From: Ceratobasidium sp. AG-K | Taxonomy: Eukaryota > Basidiomycota > Agaricomycetes > Cantharellales > Ceratobasidiaceae | Direction of reading: 5' to 3' | Assembly: GCA_037039685.1 (NCBI GenBank) | Contig: JAWNGF010000001.1 | Span: 1,178,001 to 1,242,000, forward strand | DNA: 64,000 nt | Notes under the pieces: generated by a model | Database searches by the model: none | What the model saw: only the letters and a program-made list of their open reading frames with translations | Told to the model about the DNA's origin: nothing | Program-made: the position numbers and the translations under genes | In this document: positions 43,491-55,954 of the stretch, piece after piece | Layout: every line of letters starts with the position of its first letter | Numbering within the stretch: the stretch's first letter is position 1

Positions 43491-46400
43491 ATGATACCTC
43501 GTGGACGTGGAGATGCCCGTGGCAGCCCTAGTTTCCGTGGAGACAGGGGCCGAGGCAGGGGCCAGCGTGGGGCTCCTAGAGGTGGAGATCGTGGTACTTT
43601 TAGAGGCGGCGACCGCGGCAATTTTAGGGGAGGGGAGCGTGGCCGCGGCCGCGGAGATCGCGGTCGTAGTTTCCCGGCCGCTCGTCATCAGGCTGATGAA
43701 GCTCCTGAATTTCGTCCAGGTATGATGGATTGTTTTGTCGCTGGCCAAGTCGTCCGACATTTTTGGATTGTGCCAGATCCTGCTGAAGCAACTGCTTTAC
43801 CTGGCCCCGAAATCACCCCCGGAGTCCTCACGGTCGGCGTACCACGACCTCGGGCTCCCGGTACGTTGGGACGGCATTTCACGGTTACCACCAATCATTT
43901 CAGGATTGCTATTCCCGAGAACCCTATTCATCACTACGATGGTTGGTACTTCCTACTTTGAACGAGTGCGCTATTCACGCTTCACTATGTGTCACTCCTA
44001 TTCTATAGTTGGTAAGTATCTTTGACATGAACAGGAGGCAAGAAGCTGATGTGAACTAGTCATCCATACCGACAAAGATATGTCCATTAAAGGAAATCAC
44101 GCCTTAATTCGCAATCTCCAGGAGGTTGTCGCTCCTGATGTGTTTATGCATTGCTCTGGATATGATGGCCGAGCAAACCTGTATGCCAGTCATCGCCTCG
44201 TGTTGGAGAATGGGGATTCTCAATCGGTGAGTATATGAAGCCAGTCAATAGCATAGAGCTTATCGAGTCATTGTCTAGTTTCAAGTCGGAATGACACGAA
44301 TCGAGATCAAACATGTCGCTGAAATCAATCCAATGTATGCACTTTGACTCTTCTAATATTACCGCTGACATTCTCCTCAAAGCCACCTGAGGGACTATCT
44401 AGCAGGACGACAGTCTCTCGACAATCGCGTGTTGACTGTGATCGCTGCAATGGATGTCATCATCCGGACGGGTCCATTCTCGTATGTATTTACCTAGAGC
44501 TTCGTTGTGAATGATATATCTCGCCCACAGTCAATTCCCCTTTAACTCTCGTTCGTTCTTCACCGACAAGGAGGTTCGCCCAGTTGGTCATGGGATGGTT
44601 AGAGATCTCACACTATCTCCTGTTTAACTTACAAAATCTTTTCAGGTACTATGGAGAGGTTACTTTCAGTCCGTTCGACCGGGCAAACACTCAATGTTGG
44701 TCAACCTTGACATCTCAACCGGTTCGTATAACATTTTAACCAAGAGGGCGTGATGCTAATTTCTTGACTTAGGCCTAATGTACGTTACATTTTGGCTTCT
44801 GGACATAAGCTGACGGTTTGCAGGTACGCGCCGGGACCGATGATTGGTGTTTGCCAGCAAATTTTGAAGAATAATCGCCCAAATGCCCTCGTGTTCGGCC
44901 AAGGACTTGACAGTGCGTGACGCGAGACCTCCTCCTCCAGTATCTGATGTACCCTTCACAGATCGGCAACTGCGTTCACTTCAAAACCTGCTGTCGGGCG
45001 TTCGCTTTCTGACATCCCATAAAGACAAAAGCGGGCGGGTTAGTGAGAAGCCAAAGGTTTTAAGGAAGATATCTACCCAGAGCGCAAGTACCTACATGTT
45101 CTCGGGTCCGGATGGTGTGGAAATGTCCGTCGCCCAGTATTTCCGTTCATTGGGTATCAACTTGCAGTACCCAAACTATGTCTGTGTGGTGGTAAGGAAA
45201 CCTGTCCTTCAGTATACAGTACATAACCTGACCTCCCGGTTGATAGACACCTAAAGGCGCTGCTTTTCCAATTGAATTATGCTCTATCATCCCCGGTCAA
45301 CTCATGCGGAAGCAGGTTCCTCCAGATGTGGTCAAGTCGGTCGTGACATTTGCAACCAAGGTTATTTACAATTAATAATGCTTGCACACCCGACTGATGA
45401 CAATTCCAGAAACCCAGCAAACGCTTAAACTCGATTGTCGCAGGACACCAGGTGAGAATATTTCGAAAAGATATTTTAGCTTATCAATCTTACGCTACCT
45501 GGGAGGTCCTAAAACATGATGAATCAGGTAAGCTGTTGACACTTGTTGTCTCTCCGGTCACTGATGCAAGAGCAGAGGTTATGCATGCATTCGGAATGAC
45601 GGTCAATCAGGAACCCGAGAAGTGCGCGGCTCGTGTGCTCGAGAGCCCAGCCATCAGGTACGGGCCGGATAGTCGAACCCGACAAGTGGTGAGAGACCTT
45701 CTCAACTTACATTTAATACTGTATACTCATACACACCCCAGCGCCCGGAAAATGGAGTTTGGACCGTGCAGGGCCAGAAACTCTTTGAGCCGGCGGACAT
45801 CGCTGGGGCGTGGGGCATAGTAAACTACGACAGTCGCAATGTGCGAGAGGATGGAATACGCCAAATTGTCAATGGTCTGAAACAACAAGCTGACCTGCTG
45901 GGTGTGTCGCAATCATTCCATTGTTGCCAGTACTTACATGAAACACTAATGATATAGGGATCGGGGGAGTGAATACAGACCCGTACATTTTCTCCCCTTC
46001 TGGTAGGTGTATACTATTGATATAGTATAGATTCGTTCTAAAATTATCGGGTGTAGCTCAAGCCATGAACGTGATGGATGTATGCGGGCTTGATTCTAGC
46101 TGCGAATAACATACTCACTCCTCCAATACAGGATCTTTTCCAGACGGGTCGGCAAGTTTACCAGAAATCGGGCAAACCTCCATCGTTACTGGTGGTTGTC
46201 CTTCCTGATAATGCCGCAGATTTATATCAGGCTGTCAAACAGTACGTGATGCCACTTATTTCAGTCGACGTATCATAACTCTTGAATTCGTAGCTTTGGG
46301 GATGTCAAGGCAAGTCGTTGGTCGATCCTTAGGTCCTACTAGTATTTAATCTCCTGATGGTATATAGCAAGGAGTGGCGACTCAATGCGTCCAGGGTATC

Positions 46401-48006
46401 AAAGTGCTAGGTAGTCGCCCACAGTATTGGGCAAATGTTTGTCTGAAGTACGTTGATTGTGCACATAGCCGGTATGCGCTAACTCGAAACACTTAGAATC
46501 AATGCAAAGTTAGGCGGTATCAACTGCGTCCTCGACACCAACGTTCCACATTTAAACTTCCTCGCAGACGTAGCCAAACCAGTGATGGTCATTGGTAAAT
46601 AAACACTAAACCCCTCGATTTCTGCTAACGTGCATCTTTCAGGCGCTGATGTCATGCACCCAGCCGCTCACGTACAAGATCGTCCATCGTTTGCCGGGTT
46701 GGTTGGCAGTATCGATTCGCATGTTGCGTAAGTCTCTTACTATACGTGGTTCCACAGTAGAATATGCTGAACTTGACACCCCGTATAGCCGCTACTCTGC
46801 CATCAGCGCTCCACAGGATTCCCGGTAAGTTTACTTCGGAAGTCGGCACATCCATTCCAAGGTAATTAATCTAAACAGGCAAGAGATGATTGAAGACGTT
46901 GAGGGCATGGTTTACGAGCTGATTGGATGTCACGCTTGGTGGAAGCAAAATCGTGAAAAGAAGAACAACTGCTTCCCGCAGCGGATTATTTACTACCGCG
47001 ACGGTGTTTCGGGTAAGTGTGGTGTTCCTTTCCCTCATGCGTATAGTAATCAACTTTGCACCCCAGAGGGCCAATTTCAACAGGTTCTGGACAAAGAGCT
47101 CCTTGGGCTCCAAGGTTAGTTCGATAAAGCTTCGCCCCAATCGCACGCCTAAATATACTACATTATAGCGGCATGCAAGCGCCACAAGATCAATCCTACC
47201 ATTACCGTAGTCATTGTCGGTATGTCAAAGTCATCATATACCTTACCGAGCATCATCTCACTCTGAACGTAGGCAAGCGTCATCACGTCCGGTTTTTCCC
47301 CACCCATGGCATGGCTGACGAAAAGAGCGAAAACTGCCCCGCTGGAACCGTTGTTGAGGACATGTAAGTAGTCTATGCTGTTTATCGACCGAATGAGCCT
47401 GAACTAAACGCAACGATATAGCGTTGGGCATGTTCGTTCAGTTTCGCAGCTTGATCCTTACTCCTGCTGACACAGACTGTAGCCGACCGAGTTTGATTTC
47501 TATATGCAAAGCCACGCAGGCTTACTTGGGACATCCCGTCCGGCACATTACAAGTGAGCCCCAACCTAGTTATTCTAATCTATTAAGATAACCGGTAAAC
47601 TATTAGCGTGCTGCATGACGACAACGAGTTTACTTCGGATAGTTTGGAGACCCTGAGTTTTGGGCTGTGCCACCTATATGCACGGTCCACTCGCGCTGTA
47701 TCGATCCCTGCTCCAGTATACTGTGAGTCTTGCTACCCATGGATTTATTTTCTTATTTAGGGAGCTAGATGCCGACATTGTGTGTGAACGAGCCAAGAAT
47801 CACTTCCACCCCTCGTTCAATTATAGCGCGGCCACCGAGACCGAAACGACCACCAGCGTGAGCGAGGATCCTGCCGCAGCGGTTGAAAGTTTTAAGCGGG
47901 AATTTAAGCGTACCCACCCGGCCATGCGCTATCGAATGTTGTAAGTAATTTCGTCTGCGCGAAATTCGCTCTTCCTGATGCCCCCGTCAAATGAAGCTAT
48001 CAGTAA
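43491..48006 (+). CDS. Argonaute, QDE-2-like, tandem copy 2
   Basis: Paralogue of the preceding gene with the same domain and intron layout. The RGG-rich head is shorter (about 75 residues: [18 protein letters not shown]). Blocks: N domain [20 protein letters not shown], linker [32 protein letters not shown] and [42 protein letters not shown] and [84 protein letters not shown]. All four catalytic acids (DEDD) are retained, so both copies look competent. Divergence is strongest in the N domain and in a short PAZ insertion ([12 protein letters not shown]). The stop depends on the last intron: reading through gives a stop at 47944, while splicing 47940-47996 gives M-F-Y-Q and a stop at 48006, matching copy 1, which I prefer. 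Confidence 0.93.
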
Positions 48007-48020
48007 ACTTGCCCGCTGCT

Positions 48021-48052
48021 GTGAAAAGTGGCACAAAGTGTGTCCAAGGAGA
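48021..48052 (+). other. 3'UTR block shared by both Argonaute genes (copy 2)
   Basis: GTGAAAAGTGGCACAAAGTG followed by TGTCCAAGGAG begins 15 bases after the stop; it is the counterpart of the block after copy 1. Confidence 0.5.
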
Positions 48053-48403
48053 TTATACTGAATTATTACGGATCTATTGAAATATTATCTCTCTGCCTAT
48101 GTCTCAGCGGTCACCGTCAGTTTGATGCTGGAGGCTGGCTTACATTGTACACGTATCAAATGTGATTCTAATTTCCCATCGTTGATGAAGAGCTCAGAGC
48201 TGTAGTGTTGAGATTTTCATCAAAATGCGTGTAGTATTGGTTAGCAATACAGGTTTAGGACCCGGCTAAGAACTTTTAAACTTGGAGCACCATTACGTCA
48301 ATCACCCGAGTCTGACGCCCCAAACCGTCATTATATTCCATACAGATGAGTAGCTACGTCGACAGCACACAACTATGGTAGTCTGCAAACTCCGGCGATT
48401 TTG
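48053..48403. other. Spacer between convergent Argonaute copy 2 and MFS genes
   Basis: 3'UTR sequence, A/T-rich, with no recognised gene or repeat. Confidence 0.4.
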
Positions 48404-50586
48404 TCAGTTGGCTTTCGTCGACCTTGCACGAATCTTGTCCCCATACTGTACATATCGCTGCTTCAATAATTTGTCGTCCCCCCAACTTGAGTGACTCACA
48501 TAGAAAAAGATGAAAGGAATAGGAATGGCCGCTACTGCTAGGAATCCTAAGAGAGACGACGCCCATTGTGGTGTCATGCCCGCATACATCTGGTTCACCC
48601 ACAACGGAACGGTCGCGCCGACGATAGAGCGAAGGAATGTTTTGGCGGCGACTGCAGACGCGGTGTAGCGTTGGTATGTGTCAATGATGTAGCTGTTCGC
48701 GGATATCTGTCGATGGGTGAGTTAGACGGTGTGGTCAGCCCGCAACAGATAACAAAGGGCGTACATAGACAGCCACCATCGCAGCCCCAAATGGTATTCC
48801 AGCGAAAGCTGTTCCAATCCAGTGGACGTGAGACATTGAAGTCCAAGCAAAGATAAATAAACTAAAGGGTAGCAAGCTGGAACAAGTGCGGGGATATGTG
48901 AGTATCCTCGCGCATATACTGTGCTAGAACTTTGCACGCACACCGAACCAAACATCATGAGTGGTAGACGCGCTTCAGGAACCACGCCCCGCTGGCTACA
49001 TACCCCACGGTACGCCTTTTCTTGTAGTGGCAACAGGAACATGGCGAGAATGATGCCAATCATGACACCGATAAAGGTAAGTCCGATCCTGAGCGAATCG
49101 CGATGGGCTCGGTTAGCAGTTGAGGCAGGTAGGGAGTATGACTCACTCTCCAGCATTAAGCCCCTTTGGTATCAGGATGAGGGGATAGGCAAAGAAAAAT
49201 ACTACAGACAGCGTGAGAGGTACAAAACTAGAAATATAAAATTAAATCACTCACGGTACAAGAGCGAATAGATAAAGGTGAGATAGCCCGACATGCAGAT
49301 GAGCAACGGCTCCGTGACCAGTAAAACTAGTTGAAAGGACATGCGTTAATCCCGAATAATGGAAATACCAGGAAACTACTTACTCAGAGGGCGTGTTAGT
49401 GATATCTTCACCTTTTCAGCAACGCTGATGTGGTGCAATTCACTCTCGCTCTTCAGCGTTGGATCACCGGTCTCCTTGCGCAGACGAGCAGCTCTGCGAC
49501 GCAAAAGCACGGGACTCAGAGTCTCAGGCATAAGCGTGACGGTTGCCGCAAACACGATTCCAACAAAGATGAATAGAACCCAGTAGATCCATCGCCACCC
49601 AACAGTCTCTCCAATAAACCCGCCAACCAGTGGTCCAATGCAGGGTCCCATAAAGATGGATGCGGAGAATACCTGTCAACCATAGTTGTAAGTACAAGAG
49701 AGCCTTCAGGGCTAACGTACCTACCGCCATGGCAGCACCACGATCCTCGACATCCCAACTTCAGAATAAATCAGCAAGATGGTCGTGACAGGACATGGGG
49801 ACTTACATGTCTGCGAGGGTCCCGCCCACATTAGTCATTGGGGCAGATGATGCGATACCGGCTAGGGCTCGCGAGGCAATAAGACATCCAATATTCGGAG
49901 CCAGAGCCGAAGGCAAGGTAAAGACTGGAGCAAGGTTGATTAGGGAAACAACTTTAACGGCTTTAGCCCACTCACTAAAGTACAAGCCCATGCTAATGCA
50001 GTAAACAGGATACCTTCCGAGAATTTCGGACATCGGAGCAAATACCAGGGGACCTACGCCGTTCGATCACGGCTGAGTACTTCTCCCCAGAAAGAATGAG
50101 GATGGCTCACCAACACCAAATCCGACCACAAATAATGTTACCGTCAGATTGACCACTTCCTCAGAGACGTGAAACTCTTCGGCAGGCCCAGGCATATCGC
50201 CCGTGATAATACTGGAACCAAGTGCAACTGATAGACATAGTGCCGAGGACAAGAGAGTGATTGTCCTATTTTAAGATTAGCTTGGCGTGCGCTTAAGTCT
50301 GAACATTCACTACTCGCCATTTGCGAAAGCGAGGCAGATTACGGGGATTCTCTGGATCGTTTGCGTCCCAATCGACTACTGCGACTTTGATGTCGCCCTC
50401 GACATCATTGTTGACCTCGGTACACGCATCAGAGTTGCTGACATGGTCTTCGTCTGGGTGCTGATCGCCAACGTGATGAAGCACGACGTCGCGCTCGTAT
50501 GGATGCGACACAGGTGGCAAATGAACTCCGGGGGAAGTGGGTGCGTTGGAGAGCCCTTTAGGTAGTGGGGGTGGTACAAATGACAT
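48404..50586 (-). CDS. MFS drug/polyamine-type proton antiporter (DHA1)
   Basis: Start at 50586 (MSFVPPPLPKGLSNAP), a roughly 90-residue hydrophilic N-terminus ending in VVDWDANDPENPRN, the hallmark before the first helix of the fungal DHA1/Tpo1-type group. Membrane blocks follow: SALCLSVALGSSIITG, VNLTVTLFVVGFGVG (TM2), LGRYPVYCISMGLYF, IASRALAGIASSAPMTNVGG (TM4-5), MGPCIGPLVGGFIGETVGWRW with IYWVLFIFVGIVFAATVTL (TM5-6, the GP-GP antiporter motif), a cytosolic loop with LRRRAARLRKETGDP, and the C-terminal half ending IPIPFIFFY, a short exon and DKIRARSTKAN at 48404. Twelve helices are expected. Substrate cannot be predicted. The exon 1/2 join near 50280-50315 is not clean in phase by eye and should be checked. 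Confidence 0.85.
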
Positions 50587-50892
50587 TTTTGATCGCAGCA
50601 AGAACAGTATTAGACGGGGCCAAGTACACCAGAGGAAAATAACCGAACTCTTTGCTACACTCAACACACAGGCAAGCCATTTATATAGTCAAGCGACCAA
50701 AGCGACCAAAGGTACTACGGCCCCCGCGAAGCATGGTGCGGCAAGCTCTTGCAATGTATGTGCCAATATTTTTCGCGAAAGAGAGACCATTGATCAAGTA
50801 GCTATCGACTGTAGCCGAGCGATCGGCATTCCATCCTCCGGTAACTTGAACACGGCTTCACGTGATCTCGGGCCAACCCACTACAAACACTC

Positions 50893-51437
50893 ATGCCCAA
50901 CGTAACATTTGAGCCAAAGCACTTGCAACCATTTACTTTCGAGCAAGCCTGCCAACTAGACGCTCCAACGATCGCAGAAGGTATATACTCTGCTATTGAG
51001 ATACCTACAGAGACCTGAGGATTTATTAGAAATATCACGTCTACAAAATTCGCTAAGAGTTCTTTCATCGACACAAAGACAGCTACAAGAGGCCATTGCT
51101 GGGGATGATAACCCAGATGCAGATCTTCAGGACGCTTTTAGAGAGAACGCGGAAGTAGTGTAAGTTCACATTTGCACCCTTTTGAATTACAGTTTCCGTC
51201 AATTGCGCCGATGTACCTAGACAATCTCAGGAGGAGCGGGTATTCATGCTACGAAAGGCTCTGGAGGCTCAAGGCGCGGCAATTGCGGACAACCCTCATT
51301 ACAGGGTGGATCCACATGAACAACACTCTCAACTAGTGACGCTGCCACCCGAAGCCGCGTCAGCGCGAACCCCAAGGTCCGCACCTGAAGAGAACGGGAA
51401 CCATGAAGACGAAGTAGCTGGCGGATTGTACCTATAG
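50893..51437 (+). CDS. TMA17/ADC17-like proteasome assembly chaperone
   Basis: Small helical protein of about 130 residues from three exons. The start at 50893 gives MPNVTFEPKHLQPFTFEQAC. Splicing at GAAG|GTATAT to TTATTAG joins to EEISRLQNSLRVLSSTQRQL and QEAIAGDDNPDADLQDAF. A second intron after ENAEVV (about 51160-51220) leads to QSQEERVFMLRKALEAQGAAI and a disordered acidic tail. The pattern (helix, acidic loop, RENAEVV..Q.ERV..L) matches the Tma17 family, which helps assemble Rpt ATPases of the proteasome base under stress. Family assignment is by pattern recognition on a short protein. It is divergent from the MFS gene, with 306 bases between starts. Confidence 0.6.
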
Positions 51438-51625
51438 GTACACCCTTTGATTATAAACTGTGATTGAGCTGTATATATGCGTAGTGCTCCATGAAGGGGG
51501 CAAACATGGGTCAAGGTGGTTATGACATCACATGATCTTCATCTCGGGTCCCAAATTGTCAGGTGCTCGTGCACCGCAAGAATAAAGGCCAGCGCTGGTC
51601 TGCGGCCCACCACGACTGGCTCACA

Positions 51626-52480
51626 ATGTCTATCTTCGACCATATCAGCCTTCCGCCTCTGTTACTTGACCTCCCTCGCAATCCAGTCGTTGCTGTTGGG
51701 CTGCCACTCGTCTTAGGGAGTTTGAGCGGATATCCCACCGCAAAGGTTGTGAAGCAAGGAGGATGGTATGATGTACGTTTTAGTTTAAATGATAGGTTTC
51801 GTACTTCTTATATTTTCCATCCTAGTCCCTTCGTGCGCCTCCGGGGCGGCCACCTCGCCAAGCATTCGGGATAGTATGGCCCATCCTCTACGCCTGTAGG
51901 TGTCTCAGCGATCGCATCGATCCTTGGTCTCATGCTTCACTTCAAACCAGCTATGGGATATGCCTCACACCTTGCAATCAAGTCATATGATAGCAGTCTA
52001 TCGCCAGCGGTCAAGTACGGTATTCGTTATATATTCTTAGCTCGTTCTTAACACGTGCTTCGGTACTAGGGATGCTGCGCTTACCGGGCTCAAGATGTAC
52101 TGGGTCCAGCTGGGACTTAATCTGGCATGGACCCCTCTCTTCTTCTTATGGAAACAGGTGGGCTAGCTGCGTTCAGCACTACCGATGACCCATTCATTCT
52201 GGAATACAGAAAGGTCTCGCCTTGATCGACATCGCTGCGCTCTCGAGCACTGTGGTCGCCATGACCGTGAGTTTGCTGCCCCATAACCTCGAGCCCCAAC
52301 TTAGAATCACTTTTCCAGCGAACCTTGCACGGACCGACTGAAGGAGTCTCAACGTATCTTCTAGTTCCATACTGCGCTTGGTTGTCATTTGCGACCTACC
52401 TAAACGGCGGGTACTGGTGGTTGAACCTCGGATCGTCTGGCGGTTCTGACCATATCTCCTTCCCTCGTCGCGATCACTAA
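51626..52480 (+). CDS. TspO/MBR family membrane protein (translocator protein)
   Basis: Five-helix protein that binds tetrapyrroles and sterols. Start at 51626 (MSIFDHISLPPLLLDLPRNP), helix 1 VAVGLPLVLGSLSGYPT, then intron and PPGRPPRQAFGIVWPILYAC (the P-x-F-x-x-VW-x-LY core motif), VSAIASILGLMLHF, LTGLKMYWVQLGLNLAWTPL with FFLWK (helices 3-4), a short exon LALIDIAALSSTVVAMT, and a last exon ending SFPRRDH at 52480. WVQLGLNLAWTPLFF is the second family signature. The loop after helix 2 is longer than in bacterial TspO. Three to four introns join in frame. It lies 188 bases after the TMA17-like gene on the same strand. Confidence 0.85.
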
Positions 52481-52907
52481 AGAAGGGGGGGACCCCAATG
52501 CGAAAACGTTTCGAATTGAATCCATCGAATCATGAAAAATGTATTAGTCAGATTAAAATGGGATGTAACAACAGATAACCAGCTATAGGTAGCCTGTCAG
52601 GCCGAAGCTAAGCTCACTGGACCTAAAATAACCAGCGAGCATTATAACCGCCTTTATCTCCTCTGTCTTAGTCTCCGCCATTAAGCCGCAGAGCTGCTAT
52701 GAGCGCTTTGAGGCTTTGGTATACGGAAGACGTGGTATGTAAGTTGGGAAAATACGACCCACGTGCTTGCACAAATTTATGGAAAGCTTGCTTCAGGGCC
52801 GGTGAAGTCGACTTGGCGCGTCTGATCAATGTAATTAATTATTCGAATTAGTGTATACGGTAACAGGCGGACGGGCGGACGAATGCTAGGTAGTTATAAG
52901 TTTATAT
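52481..52907. other. Spacer between convergent TspO and fluoride exporter genes
   Basis: No recognised gene. Both neighbours end here, so this is 3'UTR and filler. Confidence 0.4.
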
Positions 52908-54230
52908 TCATGCTGGTCCTGAGCACATTGAATGCTCCTTAATCCGTCCACCCCACCAAGGGCCACCAATTATGGTAACCATAAGCAGTTGTCCAATAAT
53001 ATAACTCACCCCAAAGTATCTCCATGCTCTTCGGCCTCTAAGCCCTCTCATTTCGACCGCAAAACTGCTAACAGTACTTAAACAACCGCAATATCCATCA
53101 ATGAGCCCTTGCAACGTGACACACGCTGCGGCTGAGACTGGAGTCCGTTGAATAACGTGAAACGCTGCCAGCAACCCCGTTCCGAGGGTGTTTGCACTCA
53201 AGGTCCCGATCGGCAAGTCTGCCGTGATTGGGTTGAGGTATGTACTGAGCATATGTCGAGTGAGTGTTCCCGGAAAGGAGTAAAGTAGGGCTGAGGTAAC
53301 GTTGATCCGGTAGCTCGGCGAAAGTTTGAAGTAAAGGGGAATGGTGGCGAGGTATGCGAGTAAGGAGATTAGGGAAGTAGCATTTCTAATGAATCGATTG
53401 GGCTTGGACCGCGAAAACTCAATTGAAATGTTTGTCGAGATGTGAAGACCGAAACTCAGTCCTCCGAGTGACACGAGCAGCGTAACCGCAGTTTTGGTGA
53501 GACCATCTATAACCTACGACTTAACGGATTAGACTGCCTCTATTTTACACGCATGCTACTTACGTCACGGAGCCAGCCTCTGTGGAACCCTCCAGCGTTT
53601 GACCACGCCTGGAATACATCTATTTGCCAACTCGAAAAGGTTGTGAGGGACCCACAGAATCCTGTGCGTGGGCGTATCATGGTCATATATAGCCCTGCAT
53701 GTAGTGGTTCCCACCTGTAGTAATCGCTGTGTATAGAGGGGGGTAGCTATAGGGGTGAGGGTCAGAAAGAGATCCAAATACACCCGAGTTCAACATACTA
53801 TTCTGTGATTGATTCTCGCTTTCCTACCGCGAGCCCCATGACGAAGCACCCCATCCCTTGTACCCAGGCTAACGCAAAAATGCTGCCTCCATTGTATGTT
53901 GTTAGCGAATGTATTCCGAGCCGAGCCAATACACCAAACACGGAAGGCAAGGCCAAAAACGCAATAACGTGCCAAGAAAACTGATGATAAGTGCGTGAAG
54001 GTGGAGCAGTAGCTGCATGGGAGGTGGGGATGTAGCATCAGAGCCACGACGTTCCGGGTCGGATATTGGTCGTCGCAGCTGGTGTTCGGGCTGCTCCGGT
54101 GGTACCGGTGACTCTGGATAGTTTTCTTGGCTACTTGGAGAGTCGTGCGGCGTGGCGCTAGTAGAAGTCGCCCTTTCATTTGAGGCTTCGCTAGTAGGAG
54201 CGGCCTTCTCGCTGAGCTACCGGTGTTCAT
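52908..54230 (-). CDS. CrcB/FEX-type fluoride exporter (fused two-domain channel)
   Basis: Eukaryotic FEX proteins fuse two Fluc/CrcB halves into one plasma-membrane fluoride channel. First half: VIAFLALPSVFGVLARLGI, LTTYNGGSIFALAWVQGMGC and the exon GFCGSLTTFSSWQIDVFQAW (signature GFCGSLTTFSSW). Second half: GTLTRHMLSTYLN, LPIGTLSANTLGTGLLAAFH, LIDGYCGCLSTVSSFAVEMR (matching signature), YFGVSYIIGQLLMVTIIG, and the end at 52908. N-terminal to this is a Ser/Pro/Glu-rich region (ENYPESPVPPEQPEHQ). That region and the first helix lie in frames that differ by one, breaking near the run of three G at 54019-54021; adding a base gives continuity. The true start is unresolved: the ATG at 54230 would need another one-base correction to reach the Pro-rich frame. 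The channel core is certain, the N-terminus is not. Confidence 0.85.
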
Positions 54231-54494
54231 GCTAGACGCTGGTCGTGGAACCCAGCACAGTAGAGGCCGAGAGCGGTAGAAGCAGCGCTCGCGACTGCGA
54301 TGGGAAACCTATGGCCCTCAAGGTAGCTTATAATCACACTTAGAGCCGACAAGTTAAAAATAACGAGATATCCGTGGAAACCTGGCCGAGCCCATGATCA
54401 TCGCCGGAATTTGAATCGAAGTGAGCCTTGAACACTTCAAGAGCCCAGCGCTTGGGCCACGACATCAAGGATCACTTGAGCAGACGGGTCAACC

Positions 54495-55804
54495 ATGCCG
54501 AGCCTTGATACATTCTTATACCCGGTCCTCGTCGCTATCGCCGTGGTTACCGTATCAGCCATGGGCTTTTTTACCAGCAAGTGGAGTCCGAAAAACAAGG
54601 TATGCTATGACACGTCCACAAAATACTGTTTTGCAGTCATGAATCTCGCTTTCAGCATTGTTATGTTACTGGAGGAAGTACCGGTCTTGGGCTAGCCTTT
54701 TCAAAGATACTCGTCAAAAATGGAGCGCACGTATCAATCGTAGCGAGGAACCAACAAAAACTAGATCAAGCCATCGCCGAGTTGGAGGTGAGCCACACAC
54801 ATGCTGAAACCCGGACTTATTTGACACGTATCTTTAGGCATTGAGAGTATCTCCCGATCAAGTTATCAAGAGCTACTCCTTCTCTTTGACAGAGTCTGCC
54901 GGGTCAGTCGCTGCTCTAGACGCGGCAAGCGCGCCATTTGGAGGAAAGGTCCCAGACGCGATGTTCCTCTGTGCTGGCGTGGCAAAGCCCCGTTTCTTTA
55001 TCGAGGATGAGCCCGAAGAGTTGGAAATTGGTATGAAGAACTCCTATTGGGTCCAGGCTTATTCCGCGCACGTGGGTGCATTATGAATATACAATATCAC
55101 CCGCTAACATTTCGACACAGGCCGGAGTGAGGAAAATGGTGCGTCAAAAGGCCCCCGGCAAGATCGTGTTTGTTGGTTCAATGGTCAGCTACATGTCGTT
55201 CGTTGGGTGGGCGAATTATGCCCCGGGTAAATTTGCGCTACGAGGTGATTCAACTAATTTATTCAGTCGAGGTTTCACTCAAATGCTTTGCTCTAGCTCT
55301 GGCAGACACTCTGGCGTCCGAGTGTCAATTATACGGCATCTCCATTCAAATGTTCTTCCCTCCTACAATGCAAACGCCAGGTCTCGAGGAGGAAAACAAG
55401 CTGAAACCCGACATTCTCAAGAAAATAGAGGAGACCGATGAAGGCTTGACACCAGATCAGGCCGCTCAGGCCATGTACCGAGGTGAGAATGGCTTTATGT
55501 TTGATCGTCGAACGGTATTGACACGTCTACAGGTGTCGAACTTGGCCAACAACACATTTCCGGCGATATCCTGACGACTCTGTTCCGCATAAGTACGCGG
55601 GGCATCACACCTAACCACAACGTAGCGGTTGATGGTGTTCTTGGATTGGTAGCCTGGGTAAGTCCCTCTGATACGCGCTAGTTCAGATTGCTCATATTGC
55701 ATTAGGTCGGCATACCTATCTGGCGCAGGACGGTGGAGTCGACTGTAAAGGCACACCGTAAAGAACATGCAGAATATTTGGTAAAGCACGGCTTCACCGA
55801 TTGA
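54495..55804 (+). CDS. TSC10: 3-ketodihydrosphingosine reductase (Tsc10/KDSR)
   Basis: ER short-chain dehydrogenase that makes dihydrosphingosine in the second step of sphingolipid synthesis. Start at 54495; an N-terminal membrane anchor (FLYPVLVAIAVVTVSAMGFF) ends exon 1 at SPKNK. A 56-nt intron leads to HCYVTGGSTGLGLAFSKILV, the TGxxxGxG NADPH loop, then VSIVARNQQKLDQAI, DAMFLCAGVAKPRFF (NAG-like motif), NSYWVQAYSAHAGVRKMV, KIVFVGSMVSYMSFVGWANY with APGKFALR (catalytic Ser and YxxxK), LADTLASECQLYGISIQMFF, and PTMQTPGLEEENKLKPD, a KDSR hallmark. The C-terminal part carries a second membrane stretch and ends EYLVKHGFTD at 55804. About five introns, all in phase. Divergent from the fluoride exporter. 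Confidence 0.92.
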
Positions 55805-55954
55805 TGGCCTCGGGTGTACGCGATTTCCTTCTCGCCCTCCACGTTATCCTTAGGTTCTAGATAATGATTTCGATGCCACCCTAATTTGTATTTCATCATA
55901 AATGCATGATGATCGTAAATTTCTAAGCGCTGACATCTGACTCGCTCAACCATA

